The notes: a model not told the origin generated them from the letters alone. A DNA stretch of 64,000 nt from Pseudescherichia sp031998825 (GCF_031998825.1 NZ_DAMACX010000020.1:1-64000); one strand, 5' to 3'; counted from the stretch's first letter, positions 52,097 to 61,549 are shown. Numbers and translations: made by a program.

Positions 52097-53352
52097 TGAT
52101 CAAGGCGACGGACAGAAAACTGGTAGTAGGACTGGAGATTGGCACCGCGAAGGTCGCCGCTTTGGTAGGGGAAGTTCTGCCCGACGGTATGATCAATATC
52201 ATTGGCGTGGGCAGTTGCCCGTCGCGGGGTATGGATAAAGGCGGAGTCAACGATTTAGAGTCGGTGGTGAAGTGCGTGCAGCGCGCCATCGACCAGGCCG
52301 AGCTGATGGCGGACTGCCAGATTTCGTCGGTTTACCTGGCGCTCTCCGGCAAGCATATTAGCTGTCAGAATGAGATCGGCATGGTACCCATTTCCGAAGA
52401 GGAAGTGAGCCAGGAAGACGTTGAAAACGTTGTGCATACCGCCAAGTCGGTGCGTGTGCGCGACGAGCACCGGGTCCTGCATGTTATTCCGCAGGAGTAC
52501 GCCATTGACTACCAGGAAGGGATCAAAAACCCGGTAGGGTTATCCGGTGTGCGGATGCAGGCAAAAGTGCACTTGATCACATGTCACAACGATATGGCAA
52601 AAAACATTGTCAAAGCGGTTGAACGATGTGGTCTGAAAGTTGACCAACTCATTTTTGCCGGACTGGCGTCCAGCTATTCCGTGTTGACGGAAGACGAACG
52701 TGAGCTGGGTGTCTGCGTAGTGGATATCGGTGGTGGTACAATGGACATCGCCGTGTATACCGGCGGTGCGCTGCGCCATACCAAGGTGATCCCCTACGCG
52801 GGGAACGTGGTGACCAGCGATATCGCCTATGCCTTCGGTACGCCGCCAAGCGATGCCGAGGCCATTAAGGTTCGCCATGGCTGTGCCCTGGGCGCAATTG
52901 TCGGTAAAGACGAAAGCGTAGAGGTGCCGAGCGTGGGCGGACGTCCACCGCGCAGCCTGCAGCGTCAGACGCTGGCGGAGGTGATTGAGCCGCGCTACAC
53001 CGAGCTGCTCAACCTGGTGAACGAAGAAATTTTGCAGCTGCAAGAACAGCTCCGGCAACAAGGCGTTAAGCACCATCTTGCAGCAGGAATTGTATTAACC
53101 GGCGGCGCAGCGCAGATCGAAGGGCTTGCAGCCTGTGCGCAACGCGTGTTTCATACACAGGTGCGCATAGGTGCGCCGCTGAATATCACGGGCCTGACGG
53201 ACTATGCCCAGGAGCCGTACTATTCAACGGCGGTAGGTCTGCTGCACTACGGGAAGGAGTCCCATTTAAGTGGTGAAGCAGAGGTGGAAAAACGTGCGTC
53301 AGTCGGCTCGTGGATCAAACGTCTGAACAGCTGGCTGCGAAAAGAGTTTTAA
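52096..53352 (+). CDS. ftsA: Cell division protein FtsA
   Basis: FtsA is the actin-like protein that ties FtsZ to the membrane. The 418-residue protein (420 in E. coli) has VGLEIGTAKVAALVGE, the nucleotide-binding VVDIGGGTMDIAVY and LTGGAAQIEGL, and a C-terminal amphipathic helix (SWIKRLNSWLRKEF) for membrane binding. Its start overlaps the ftsQ stop by 1 base. Confidence 0.98.
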   Translation: MIKATDRKLVVGLEIGTAKVAALVGEVLPDGMINIIGVGSCPSRGMDKGGVNDLESVVKCVQRAIDQAELMADCQISSVYLALSGKHISCQNEIGMVPISEEEVSQEDVENVVHTAKSVRVRDEHRVLHVIPQEYAIDYQEGIKNPVGLSGVRMQAKVHLITCHNDMAKNIVKAVERCGLKVDQLIFAGLASSYSVLTEDERELGVCVVDIGGGTMDIAVYTGGALRHTKVIPYAGNVVTSDIAYAFGTPPSDAEAIKVRHGCALGAIVGKDESVEVPSVGGRPPRSLQRQTLAEVIEPRYTELLNLVNEEILQLQEQLRQQGVKHHLAAGIVLTGGAAQIEGLAACAQRVFHTQVRIGAPLNITGLTDYAQEPYYSTAVGLLHYGKESHLSGEAEVEKRASVGSWIKRLNSWLRKEF

Positions 53353-53466
53353 TATTTTCAGAGACCGCACAAAATTAGTGGTCTCAGGCGACAGGTACTT
53401 ACACTGAATCCCTCTTGCAGTCTTACAGCAGTCTGCAGGATGATGTGTAAAATCGGAGAGAAAATT

Positions 53467-54618
53467 ATGTTTGAACCTATGGAACTGACCAACGATGCGG
53501 TGATTAAAGTCATCGGCGTCGGTGGCGGCGGCGGTAACGCCGTTGAGCACATGGTGCGCGAGCGCATCGAAGGCGTTGAATTCTTTGCAGTGAATACTGA
53601 CGCCCAGGCGTTGCGTAAGACCGCGGTGGGGCAGACCATCCAGATCGGCGGCGGCATCACCAAAGGTTTGGGAGCGGGTGCTAACCCGGAAGTCGGCCGC
53701 AATGCAGCCGAAGAGGACCGTGAAGCACTGCGCGCAGCGCTTGACGGCGCAGACATGGTATTCATCGCCGCAGGTATGGGCGGGGGTACAGGCACAGGTG
53801 CCGCGCCGGTGGTTGCCGAAGTGGCCAAAGATTTAGGTATTCTGACCGTTGCCGTCGTGACCAAGCCTTTCAACTTCGAAGGCAAGAAGCGTATGGCCTT
53901 TGCGGAGCAGGGGATCACCGAGCTCTCTAAGCACGTTGACTCCCTGATCACCATCCCGAACGACAAGCTGCTGAAGGTGCTGGGTCGTGGCATCTCTCTG
54001 CTTGACGCCTTTGGCGCGGCCAACGACGTGCTGAAAGGCGCGGTCCAGGGCATCGCCGAGCTGATCACCCGTCCAGGCCTGATGAACGTCGACTTCGCTG
54101 ACGTGCGCACCGTGATGTCCGAAATGGGCTACGCGATGATGGGCTCCGGCGTGGCGAAAGGGGAAGATCGTGCGGAAGAAGCCGCCGAGATGGCCATCTC
54201 CAGCCCGCTGCTGGAAGATATCGACCTCTCTGGCGCACGCGGCGTTCTCGTCAACATTACGGCGGGCTTCGACCTGCGTCTGGACGAGTTTGAAACCGTG
54301 GGTAACACCATCCGTGCATTTGCGTCAGATAACGCGACCGTGGTTATCGGTACCTCTCTGGATCCAGAGATGAACGACGAGCTGCGCGTGACCGTTGTTG
54401 CCACCGGTATCGGTATGGACAAGCGTCCAGAAATTACCCTGGTGACCAACAAACAGCAGCAGCAGCCGGTGATGGATCGCTACCAGCAGCACGGTATGGC
54501 ACCGCTGAGCCAGGAGCAGAAACCGGCCGCGAAAGTGGTCAATGACCCGACGCCGCAGACCGCAAAAGAGCCAGATTATCTCGATATTCCGGCATTTTTA
54601 CGTAAGCAGGCTGACTAA
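53467..54618 (+). CDS. ftsZ: Cell division protein FtsZ
   Basis: FtsZ is the tubulin-like GTPase that forms the division ring. The 383-residue protein has the GTP-binding GVGGGGGNAV and tubulin signature GGGTGTG (105-111), the T7 loop NVDFADVR, and the conserved C-terminal tail DYLDIPAFLRKQAD that binds FtsA and ZipA. I place the start at 53467 (MFEPMEL), preceded by GGAG; an ATG nine codons upstream is not conserved. Confidence 0.98.
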   Translation: MFEPMELTNDAVIKVIGVGGGGGNAVEHMVRERIEGVEFFAVNTDAQALRKTAVGQTIQIGGGITKGLGAGANPEVGRNAAEEDREALRAALDGADMVFIAAGMGGGTGTGAAPVVAEVAKDLGILTVAVVTKPFNFEGKKRMAFAEQGITELSKHVDSLITIPNDKLLKVLGRGISLLDAFGAANDVLKGAVQGIAELITRPGLMNVDFADVRTVMSEMGYAMMGSGVAKGEDRAEEAAEMAISSPLLEDIDLSGARGVLVNITAGFDLRLDEFETVGNTIRAFASDNATVVIGTSLDPEMNDELRVTVVATGIGMDKRPEITLVTNKQQQQPVMDRYQQHGMAPLSQEQKPAAKVVNDPTPQTAKEPDYLDIPAFLRKQAD

Positions 54619-54718
54619 GAATTAGCTGGAAGTTGGGCATTGTCGCTCTTTGTGCTAAACTGGCCCGCCGGTTGTATAGTACAATTCGGTTGGATTAGTA
54701 ACTAGGCGAGATTATACG

Positions 54719-55636
54719 ATGATCAAACAAAGGACACTTAAACGTATCGTTCAGGCGACTGGCGTCGGTTTGCATACCGGCAAGAAAGTCACCCTGACGT
54801 TGCGACCTGCGTCGGCCAACACCGGGGTCATCTATCGTCGCACTGACTTGAATCCACCGGTAGATTTTCCGGCCGATGCCAAATCTGTGCGTGATACCAT
54901 GCTCTGCACCTGCCTGGTGAACGAGCATGACGTGCGGATCTCTACCGTAGAGCACCTCAACGCCGCGCTGGCGGGTCTGGGTATCGACAACATCATGATT
55001 GAAGTTGACGCCCCTGAGATCCCGATCATGGACGGTAGTGCAGCCCCCTTCGTTTACCTGCTGCTTGATGCGGGTATCGAAGAGCTGAACTGTGCGAAGA
55101 AATTTGTTCGCATCAAAGAGACCGTTCGCGTCGAAGACGGCGACAAATGGGCTGAATTCAAGCCGTACAATGGTTTTACGCTCGATTTCACCATCGACTT
55201 CAACCATCCGGCGATTGATGCCAGCAGCCAGCGCTACGCGATGAACTTCTCTGCCGACGCATTTATGCGCCAGATTAGCCGCGCGCGTACCTTCGGCTTT
55301 ATGCGTGATATCGAGTATCTGCAGTCTCGTGGCCTGTGCCTGGGCGGCAGCTTCGATTGTGCCATCGTAGTTGATGACTATCGCGTACTGAACGAAGACG
55401 GCCTGCGTTTTGAAGACGAGTTTGTGCGTCACAAAATGCTGGATGCGATCGGTGACCTGTTCATGTGCGGTCACAACATTATCGGTGCATTTACCGCTTA
55501 CAAATCCGGTCATGCGCTGAATAATAAACTGCTGCAGGCGGTCCTGGCTAAACAGGAAGCCTGGGAGTATGTGACGTTCCAGGACGACGCTGAACTGCCT
55601 TTGGCATTCAAAGCACCCTCAACGGTACTGGCATAA
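54719..55636 (+). CDS. lpxC: UDP-3-O-acyl-GlcNAc deacetylase LpxC
   Basis: LpxC catalyses the committed step of lipid A synthesis. The 305-residue zinc enzyme has His79 (TVEHLNAAL), His238 and Asp242 (RHKMLDAIGDL), all at the E. coli positions. The C-terminal tail ends PLALKAPSTVLA-like (LAFKAPSTVLA), close to the FtsH degradation signal of E. coli (LAVLA end). A 100-base gap separates it from ftsZ. Confidence 0.98.
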   Translation: MIKQRTLKRIVQATGVGLHTGKKVTLTLRPASANTGVIYRRTDLNPPVDFPADAKSVRDTMLCTCLVNEHDVRISTVEHLNAALAGLGIDNIMIEVDAPEIPIMDGSAAPFVYLLLDAGIEELNCAKKFVRIKETVRVEDGDKWAEFKPYNGFTLDFTIDFNHPAIDASSQRYAMNFSADAFMRQISRARTFGFMRDIEYLQSRGLCLGGSFDCAIVVDDYRVLNEDGLRFEDEFVRHKMLDAIGDLFMCGHNIIGAFTAYKSGHALNNKLLQAVLAKQEAWEYVTFQDDAELPLAFKAPSTVLA

Positions 55637-55661
55637 TCCTCCAGACCGTTTAGTAAAAATT

Positions 55662-55710
55662 CGACTGGTTAACCTGGCACTCTCTCCGGTCAGGGGCGCC
55701 AGTCGTTTTT
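55662..55710 (+). terminator. lpxC terminator (probable)
   Basis: CGACTGG (55662-55668) and CCAGTCG (55699-55705) pair across a 30-base loop that has further short pairing, and are followed by TTTTTGTTT. The long loop lowers certainty. Confidence 0.6.
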
Positions 55711-55927
55711 GTTTCCAGGTTTTACCGGTTCTCTTCTCGCCCCTGATGCACAAATCCAGAGATAATTTACTGCCCAAAGCGGAGCGTTCGCTGTTTTCTT
55801 AAGCATTTTCACCCGGCTATGCCCCTCATTGTTACTGCCGTGTAGCGCCTTTAATGGTAATATTTGGTCGCAAAATAACGGATGTTGATATGAATCGGGT
55901 AGGTTTAACCCATTAATGGTGGAGCAA
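55711..55927 (+). promoter_or_regulatory. secM upstream region
   Basis: About 215 bases between the lpxC hairpin and secM. It must carry the secM-secA promoter unless transcripts read through from lpxC. TAATGGTAATATT (55852-55864) is AT-rich and may contain a -10, but I cannot assign a confident promoter. Confidence 0.4.
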
Positions 55928-56431
55928 GTGAGCGGATTACTGACGCGCTGGCGACAATTTGGCAGACGCTACTTCTGGCCGCATCTCTTTTTAGGGATGG
56001 TCGCGGCGAGTCTTGGCCTGCCCGCGCCCGGTACGCAGGAGCGCCCGGCCCAGCCTGAGAAGGCAACCGCCAGCAACCATAATCGCACCAGCCCGGTCAA
56101 CTTCACCAGCCTCGCGCTGCTCGAAGCCAGCCGCCGTCCGACCTTTACCGTCGACTACTGGCATCAGCACGCTATCCGCACCGTTATTCGTCATCTCTCC
56201 TTTGCAATGGCACCGCAGGCGCTGTCGGTTGCTGAAGAGCCGCTGCCCGTCCAGGCGCACCATCTGGCGCTGCTGGATACGCTCAACGCCCTGCTGAACC
56301 AGGAGGGCAAGCCGCCGGTTATTGTTCGCCATCGCATCCTCGTCACTCCAGAGCCGCACGCTGCGTTTACCGTCGCTGACTGGCTCGCGCAGGTGCAGGG
56401 GATCCGCGCCGGACCTCAACGCCTCAGCTAA
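55928..56431 (+). CDS. secM: Secretion monitor SecM
   Basis: SecM stalls its own ribosome near the C-terminus until the nascent chain is pulled by SecA, exposing the secA start. The protein is 167 residues from a GTG at 55928 (GGAG upstream), with a signal sequence (RYFWPHLFLGMVAASLGLPA) and the C-terminal arrest motif F147-x4-W152-L153-x4-GIRAGP (158-163). The E. coli motif has Ile where Leu153 is. The region between the signal and HQHAIRTVIRHLSFAMAPQ is diverged. secA starts 58 bases downstream. A longer ATG start at 55916 is possible. Confidence 0.94.
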   Translation: MSGLLTRWRQFGRRYFWPHLFLGMVAASLGLPAPGTQERPAQPEKATASNHNRTSPVNFTSLALLEASRRPTFTVDYWHQHAIRTVIRHLSFAMAPQALSVAEEPLPVQAHHLALLDTLNALLNQEGKPPVIVRHRILVTPEPHAAFTVADWLAQVQGIRAGPQRLS

Positions 56432-56489
56432 ATTAACCGTTTCAACACCTTAATTTATCTGCCCATTTTGGGGCGTTTGAGAATTTATT

Positions 56490-59195
56490 ATGCTTATTAA
56501 ACTGTTAACAAAAGTATTTGGTAGCCGTAACGATCGTACCCTGCGCCGGATGCGCAAAGCCGTCACCGTCATCAACGGTATGGAACCGGCTATGGAGAAG
56601 CTCAGCGATGATGAGCTGAAAGCCAAAACCGCCGAGTTCCGCGCCCGTCTGGAAAAAGGCGAGACCGTGGAGAGCCTGATCCCGGAAGCGTTCGCCGTGG
56701 TGCGTGAAGCGAGCAAGCGCGTGTTCGGCATGCGCCACTTTGACGTCCAGCTGCTGGGCGGGATGGTGCTTAACGATCGCTGCATCGCCGAGATGCGTAC
56801 CGGTGAAGGTAAAACCCTGACCGCAACCCTGCCTGCCTATCTGAACGCCCTGAGCGGTAAAGGCGTGCACGTGGTGACCGTCAACGACTACCTCGCCCAG
56901 CGTGATGCCGAAAACAACCGTCCGCTGTTCGAGTTCCTTGGCATGAGCGTGGGCATCAACATGTCCGGCCTGCCAGCACCGGCCAAGCGTGAAGCCTATG
57001 CCGCAGATATCACCTACGGCACTAACAACGAATACGGCTTTGACTACCTGCGTGACAACATGGCGTTCAGCCCGGAAGAGCGCGTTCAGCGTAAGCTGCA
57101 CTATGCGCTGGTGGATGAGGTAGACTCCATCCTCATCGACGAAGCCCGTACGCCGCTGATCATCTCCGGTCCGGCGGAAGACAGCTCCGACATGTACAAG
57201 CGCGTCAACAAAATCATCCCTAACCTGATCCGTCAGGAGAAAGAGGATTCTGACACCTTCCAGGGCGAAGGCCACTTCTCCGTGGATGAGAAAGCGCGTC
57301 AGGTAAACCTGACCGAGCGCGGACTGGTGCTGATTGAAGAGCTGCTGGTGCGTGAGGGCATCATGGACGAGGGCGAGTCGCTCTACTCCCCAGGCAATAT
57401 CATGCTGATGCACCACGTTACCGCTGCGCTGCGTGCCCACGTGCTCTTCACCCGCGACGTGGACTACATCGTGAAAGACGGTGAAGTCATCATCGTTGAT
57501 GAGCACACCGGCCGTACCATGCAGGGCCGCCGCTGGTCCGATGGTCTACACCAGGCCGTTGAGGCCAAAGAGGGCGTGGATATCCAGAACGAGAACCAGA
57601 CCCTGGCCTCCATCACCTTCCAGAACTACTTCCGCCTGTATGAGAAGCTGGCGGGGATGACCGGTACTGCCGATACCGAAGCCTTCGAATTTAGCTCTAT
57701 CTACAAGCTGGACACCGTGGTGGTGCCGACCAACCGTCCGATGATCCGTAAGGATCTGCCGGACCTGGTCTACATGACCGAAGCGGAAAAAATTCAGGCC
57801 ATCATCGAAGATATCAAAGAGCGTACGGCCAACGGCCAGCCGGTGCTGGTGGGGACCATCTCCATCGAGAAATCCGAGGTGGTGTCTAACGAACTGACCA
57901 AAGCGGGCATTAAGCACAACGTCCTGAACGCCAAGTTCCACGCCAACGAAGCGGCAATTGTTGCCCAGGCGGGCTATCCGGCAGCGGTGACCATCGCCAC
58001 CAACATGGCGGGTCGTGGTACCGATATTATGCTCGGTGGTAGCTGGCAGGCAGAGGTTGCCGCCCTGCCGGAGCCGACCGAAGAGCAGATTGCACAGATC
58101 AAAGCGGACTGGCAGGTGCGTCATGATGCGGTGCTGGCCTCCGGCGGTCTGCACATCATCGGTACCGAGCGCCATGAATCCCGCCGTATCGACAACCAGC
58201 TGCGCGGCCGTTCCGGTCGTCAGGGTGACGCAGGCTCCTCCCGCTTCTACCTGTCGATGGAAGATGCCCTGATGCGTATCTTCGCCTCTGACCGCGTCTC
58301 CAATATGATGCGTAAGCTGGGGATGAAGCCGGGCGAAGCGATCGAGCACCCGTGGGTGACCAAGGCTATCGCCAACGCCCAGCGTAAGGTAGAGAGCCGC
58401 AACTTCGATATTCGTAAGCAGCTGCTGGAGTATGACGATGTGGCCAACGATCAGCGCCGCGCCATCTACACCCAGCGTAACGAGCTGTTGGACGTAAGCG
58501 ACGTCAGCGAAACCATCACCAGCATCCGCGAGGATGTCTTCAAGGCGACTATCGACGGGCATATTCCGCCGCAGTCGCTGGAAGAGATGTGGGATATCCC
58601 AGGCCTGCAAGAGCGCCTGAAAAACGACTTCGATCTCGACCTGCCGATTGCCGAGTGGCTGGACAAAGAGCCGGATCTGCATGAAGAGACGCTGCGCGAA
58701 CGTATTATGCAGAGCGCGGTAGAGGTCTATCAGCGTAAAGAAGAAGTGGTGGGTGCCGAGATGATGCGCCACTTCGAAAAAGGCGTCATGCTGCAAACCC
58801 TCGACTCCCTATGGAAAGAGCACCTGGCGGCGATGGACTATCTGCGTCAGGGCATCCACCTGCGTGGCTACGCGCAGAAGGATCCGAAGCAGGAGTACAA
58901 GCGCGAATCCTTCGCCATGTTCGCCGCTATGCTTGAGTCGCTGAAGTATGAAGTGATCAGCACCCTGTCGAAAGTGCAGGTGCGGATGCCGGAAGAGGTG
59001 GAAGAGATGGAGCAGCAGCGTCGTGAGGAGTCAGAGCGCCTGGCCCAGATGCAGCAGCTTAGCCACCAGTCCGACGACGCGCAGGCTGCGGCCGATCTGG
59101 CGGATCAGACCGGCGAGCGTAAAGTGGGTCGTAACGATCCATGCCCGTGCGGCTCTGGCAAAAAATACAAGCAGTGCCATGGCCGTCTGAGCTAA
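56490..59195 (+). CDS. secA: Preprotein translocase ATPase SecA
   Basis: SecA drives proteins through SecYEG. The 901-residue protein (also 901 in E. coli) has Walker A MRTGEGKT (Lys108), DEVDSILIDEARTPLIISG, the second-lobe motif ATNMAGRGTDI and the C-terminal zinc domain CPCGSGKKYKQCHG that binds SecB. Its translation should be raised by SecM arrest. Confidence 0.98.
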   Translation: MLIKLLTKVFGSRNDRTLRRMRKAVTVINGMEPAMEKLSDDELKAKTAEFRARLEKGETVESLIPEAFAVVREASKRVFGMRHFDVQLLGGMVLNDRCIAEMRTGEGKTLTATLPAYLNALSGKGVHVVTVNDYLAQRDAENNRPLFEFLGMSVGINMSGLPAPAKREAYAADITYGTNNEYGFDYLRDNMAFSPEERVQRKLHYALVDEVDSILIDEARTPLIISGPAEDSSDMYKRVNKIIPNLIRQEKEDSDTFQGEGHFSVDEKARQVNLTERGLVLIEELLVREGIMDEGESLYSPGNIMLMHHVTAALRAHVLFTRDVDYIVKDGEVIIVDEHTGRTMQGRRWSDGLHQAVEAKEGVDIQNENQTLASITFQNYFRLYEKLAGMTGTADTEAFEFSSIYKLDTVVVPTNRPMIRKDLPDLVYMTEAEKIQAIIEDIKERTANGQPVLVGTISIEKSEVVSNELTKAGIKHNVLNAKFHANEAAIVAQAGYPAAVTIATNMAGRGTDIMLGGSWQAEVAALPEPTEEQIAQIKADWQVRHDAVLASGGLHIIGTERHESRRIDNQLRGRSGRQGDAGSSRFYLSMEDALMRIFASDRVSNMMRKLGMKPGEAIEHPWVTKAIANAQRKVESRNFDIRKQLLEYDDVANDQRRAIYTQRNELLDVSDVSETITSIREDVFKATIDGHIPPQSLEEMWDIPGLQERLKNDFDLDLPIAEWLDKEPDLHEETLRERIMQSAVEVYQRKEEVVGAEMMRHFEKGVMLQTLDSLWKEHLAAMDYLRQGIHLRGYAQKDPKQEYKRESFAMFAAMLESLKYEVISTLSKVQVRMPEEVEEMEQQRREESERLAQMQQLSHQSDDAQAAADLADQTGERKVGRNDPCPCGSGKKYKQCHGRLS

Positions 59196-59216
59196 GCGCG
59201 ACACAATAAAAAAAAC

Positions 59217-59242
59217 AAAGGCGCAGATTCTGCGCCTTTTTT
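59217..59242 (+). terminator. secA-mutT hairpin
   Basis: AAAGGCGCA and TGCGCCTTT pair around GATTC and are followed by a T run (to 59242). It is a good intrinsic terminator by shape, yet mutT starts 15 bases later, so mutT depends on read-through or on a promoter not recognised here. Confidence 0.82.
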
Positions 59243-59256
59243 ATGGAGTCAACCTG

Positions 59257-59646
59257 ATGAAAGTATTGAATATCGCCGCCGGGATCATTCGCAATCCGCA
59301 GGGCGAAATCTTTATTACCCAGCGCGCCGCCGATGCGCACATGGCCAATAAAAAAGAGTTTCCTGGCGGCAAGATTGAGGCTGGCGAAACGCCGGAGCAG
59401 GCGCTGGCGCGCGAGCTGGACGAAGAGGTGGGCATCACCGTTACCTCAGCGCTGCTGTTTGAGAAGCTGGATTACCAGTACCCAGAGCTGCACATCACCC
59501 TGTGGTTCTACCTGGTCGAAAGCTGGGAAGGGGAGCCGTGGGGCAAAGAGGGCCAGCCGGGGGAGTGGCTGATGCCGCAGGCGCTGAACGCGGACGATTT
59601 CCCACCCGCCAACCAGCCGATTGTCGCCCGCTTACGCGGCGAGTAA
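59257..59646 (+). CDS. mutT: 8-oxo-dGTP diphosphatase MutT
   Basis: MutT clears 8-oxo-dGTP from the nucleotide pool, complementing MutY. The 129-residue protein has a perfect Nudix box from Gly38 to Ile60 (GKIEAGE, seven residues, RELDEEVGI). Length equals that of E. coli. The start ATG at 59257 is close after the secA terminator. Confidence 0.96.
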   Translation: MKVLNIAAGIIRNPQGEIFITQRAADAHMANKKEFPGGKIEAGETPEQALARELDEEVGITVTSALLFEKLDYQYPELHITLWFYLVESWEGEPWGKEGQPGEWLMPQALNADDFPPANQPIVARLRGE

Positions 59647-59665
59647 TTTGATGGTTTGTAGTTTT

Positions 59666-59696
59666 GTAGGCCTGCTAAGCGAAGCGCCAGCAGGCG
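59666..59696. repeat. REP-like element between mutT and yacG
   Basis: GTAGGCCTGCTAAGCGAAGC followed by GCCAGCAGGCG has the layout of a REP palindrome (CCTGCT/AGCAGG arms) with a different stem from the other two copies. It sits between convergent genes. Confidence 0.6.
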
Positions 59697-59719
59697 TTAT
59701 TTAGGCGGATGGGCAGCGG

Positions 59720-59914
59720 TTACTGTTTCTCTTCGCTCCAGCCATCGCTGTCGGAGAGATCGCCCTCGCTGGGGATGCGCTTCTCTTCGGCAGCCCACTC
59801 GCCTAAGTCGATAATCTGGCAGCGCTTAGAGCAGAACGGGCGAAACGGGCTGGTCTCGTTCCAGATCACTTTCCGGCCACAGGTTGGGCAGTTTACAACG
59901 GTTTCTTCAGACAT
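59720..59914 (-). CDS. yacG: DNA gyrase inhibitor YacG
   Basis: YacG is a small zinc protein that binds GyrB and inhibits DNA gyrase. The 64-residue protein has a C-x2-C...C-x3-C zinc site (Cys9, 12, 28, 32) in CPTCGRK and FCSKRC, then LGEWAAEEKRIP. GGAGGAG follows the zapD stop directly and precedes the ATG at 59914. It is the last gene of coaE-zapD-yacG. Confidence 0.95.
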   Translation of the reverse strand: MSEETVVNCPTCGRKVIWNETSPFRPFCSKRCQIIDLGEWAAEEKRIPSEGDLSDSDGWSEEKQ

Positions 59915-59923
59915 CACTCCTCC

Positions 59924-60667
59924 TTAACAGCACGCCAGGCTAAAATCGAGACGCTCCGGCACGTGGCCGTTTTCGCTGTCCAGCGGCATAAAGCGGATGG
60001 CAAAGCGGCTCTTATGCCCGGAGATTTGCGGATAGAGCTGGTCGGCGAGCGTCAGCTCCAGACGCAGCAGATCGGCATCGTCACCGTTGTCCTGGTAGAA
60101 GCCGTTCAGGCTGGTCTGCTTGCGGAAGGGGGCAGAGTTGCGGATCAGGTCAAGGATCAGCGTCAGCGTTTGGGTCAGCGGCTGGAGGCTCTCCAGCCAG
60201 ACGGCGACCTGCTCATCCCGCTGGGACTGGGGGGCATAGAGCCACAGGTGCAGCGTCGGCAGATCGAAGCTACAGCAGCCGCCGGGGATGGAGAGGCGCT
60301 GGCGCACCAGGCCAATCAGCCGCTCTTCACGCAGCAGCTGCCCAACGCGCGGGGCGGCCATCAGGGTGCTGCTGCTCTGCTTCAGCTGGTCGCGCACCGC
60401 ATCAATGCGGCTCTGGTCGACTCCAGGCACTTCTACCCACGCTTTCAGCTTACGCTGCTGGCGCTCCAGCTCTTTCAGCAGCTCGGTGCGGATATCGCCG
60501 CGTTCGAACACGTCAAGCAGGTCTCCGGCGTTACGAAAAAAGTGTAAGGCGTCAGCGTGATCGCTGATAGGGAGGCGGGCGGAGAGCTGCTGGAGCAGAA
60601 ATTCAATGCGCAGCCAGGTGCGCATCTTTTCATTGAGCGGGTGTTCAAAAAGGACGTGGGTCTGCAT
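59924..60667 (-). CDS. zapD: Cell division protein ZapD
   Basis: ZapD cross-links FtsZ filaments and helps Z-ring formation. The 247-residue protein has the same length as in E. coli and matches throughout (VLFEHPLNEKMRTWLRIEFL start). Its ATG overlaps the coaE TAA (TAATG), indicating translational coupling. Its partner FtsZ is encoded 5 kb upstream. Confidence 0.96.
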   Translation of the reverse strand: MQTHVLFEHPLNEKMRTWLRIEFLLQQLSARLPISDHADALHFFRNAGDLLDVFERGDIRTELLKELERQQRKLKAWVEVPGVDQSRIDAVRDQLKQSSSTLMAAPRVGQLLREERLIGLVRQRLSIPGGCCSFDLPTLHLWLYAPQSQRDEQVAVWLESLQPLTQTLTLILDLIRNSAPFRKQTSLNGFYQDNGDDADLLRLELTLADQLYPQISGHKSRFAIRFMPLDSENGHVPERLDFSLACC

Positions 60668-61287
60668 TACGGTTTTTCCTGTGATACGACCTGGGAAGCG
60701 TAGCGTAGGTACGCCTCATGCAGGCGGGCAACATCCGATGCAACGGCATCTGGTGCGCCATTATTGTCAATAACATCATCCGCGACGGCAAGGCGTGCTT
60801 CTCGCGTGGCCTGCGCGGCAAGAATATGCTCGGCGTGCTCACGCGTGACGCCATCGCGCTCTATCGTGCGGGAAATCTGTGTCTCCGGGGAGACGTCAAC
60901 CACCAAAACCCGATCGGCTTTGGTGTGCAGCTGGTTCTCCACCAGCAAGGGCACCACCCACAGCACGTAGGGCGATGTGGCCTCAGCAATCTGCCGCTGG
61001 GTCTCTTCGTGGATCAGGGGGTGGAGTAACGCGTTAAGCCAGCGCTTATCGTCTGGCGAGGCGAAAATGCGTTCACGCAGCAGGCGGCGGTTGAGCGTGC
61101 CGTCCGGCTGGATCGTCTCTGGCCCAAAATGGGCCGCAATGGCGCGTAGGGCAGGAGCGCCAGGCTCAACCACCTGGCGGGCGATGACATCAGCATCAAC
61201 GACGCTAACCCCGTTTTTCAGGAATTCATTGGCAACCGTACTTTTTCCGCTGCCGATTCCCCCGGTTAAGGCGACCGTATACCCCAT
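60667..61287 (-). CDS. coaE: Dephospho-CoA kinase
   Basis: CoaE phosphorylates dephospho-CoA in the last step of coenzyme A synthesis. The 206-residue protein has the P-loop GGIGSGKST (9-17) and the adenylate-kinase-like lid. I start at 61287 (MGYTVALTGG), matching E. coli in length; the frame is open 11 codons further up. First gene of the coaE-zapD-yacG operon, divergent from guaC. Confidence 0.96.
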   Translation of the reverse strand: MGYTVALTGGIGSGKSTVANEFLKNGVSVVDADVIARQVVEPGAPALRAIAAHFGPETIQPDGTLNRRLLRERIFASPDDKRWLNALLHPLIHEETQRQIAEATSPYVLWVVPLLVENQLHTKADRVLVVDVSPETQISRTIERDGVTREHAEHILAAQATREARLAVADDVIDNNGAPDAVASDVARLHEAYLRYASQVVSQEKP

Positions 61288-61549
61288 AACGCAAAATCCC
61301 AGACTACTTTGCCAGCTCACGATCTTTTGATTTATTTATTTCGCAAATCAAAAGGTTATAATTTGTACGGAAAACGACATGTTCAATAATCCGGACCCCG
61401 CCCATTCGGCAGGTAAATTTATAGGATTGTAGCGTAAAAAAAGAGAATTTCGCAGTCTTGCGGACTCCTATTTAGTGCGTATGATAGCGTCACTGGAGTT
61501 GTGTGTTAGCTCGTATGCGTTAGTCGCCATTAACCCCAGGAATCCGTTC
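61288..61549. promoter_or_regulatory. coaE-guaC divergent intergenic region
   Basis: The 262 bases between coaE and guaC hold a perfect 10-bp inverted repeat, CTTTTGATTT (61324-61333) and AAATCAAAAG (61345-61354), directly followed by a consensus -10, TATAAT (61357-61362), on the plus strand. No good -35 lies 16-18 bases upstream, so the promoter may need an activator or the repeat may be an operator for guaC or coaE. Confidence 0.45.

Noticed and set aside
57546..58796. Minus-strand open frame of 416 codons antisense to secA
   Set aside because: secA is full length and conserved here; the antisense translation shows no recognisable domain.
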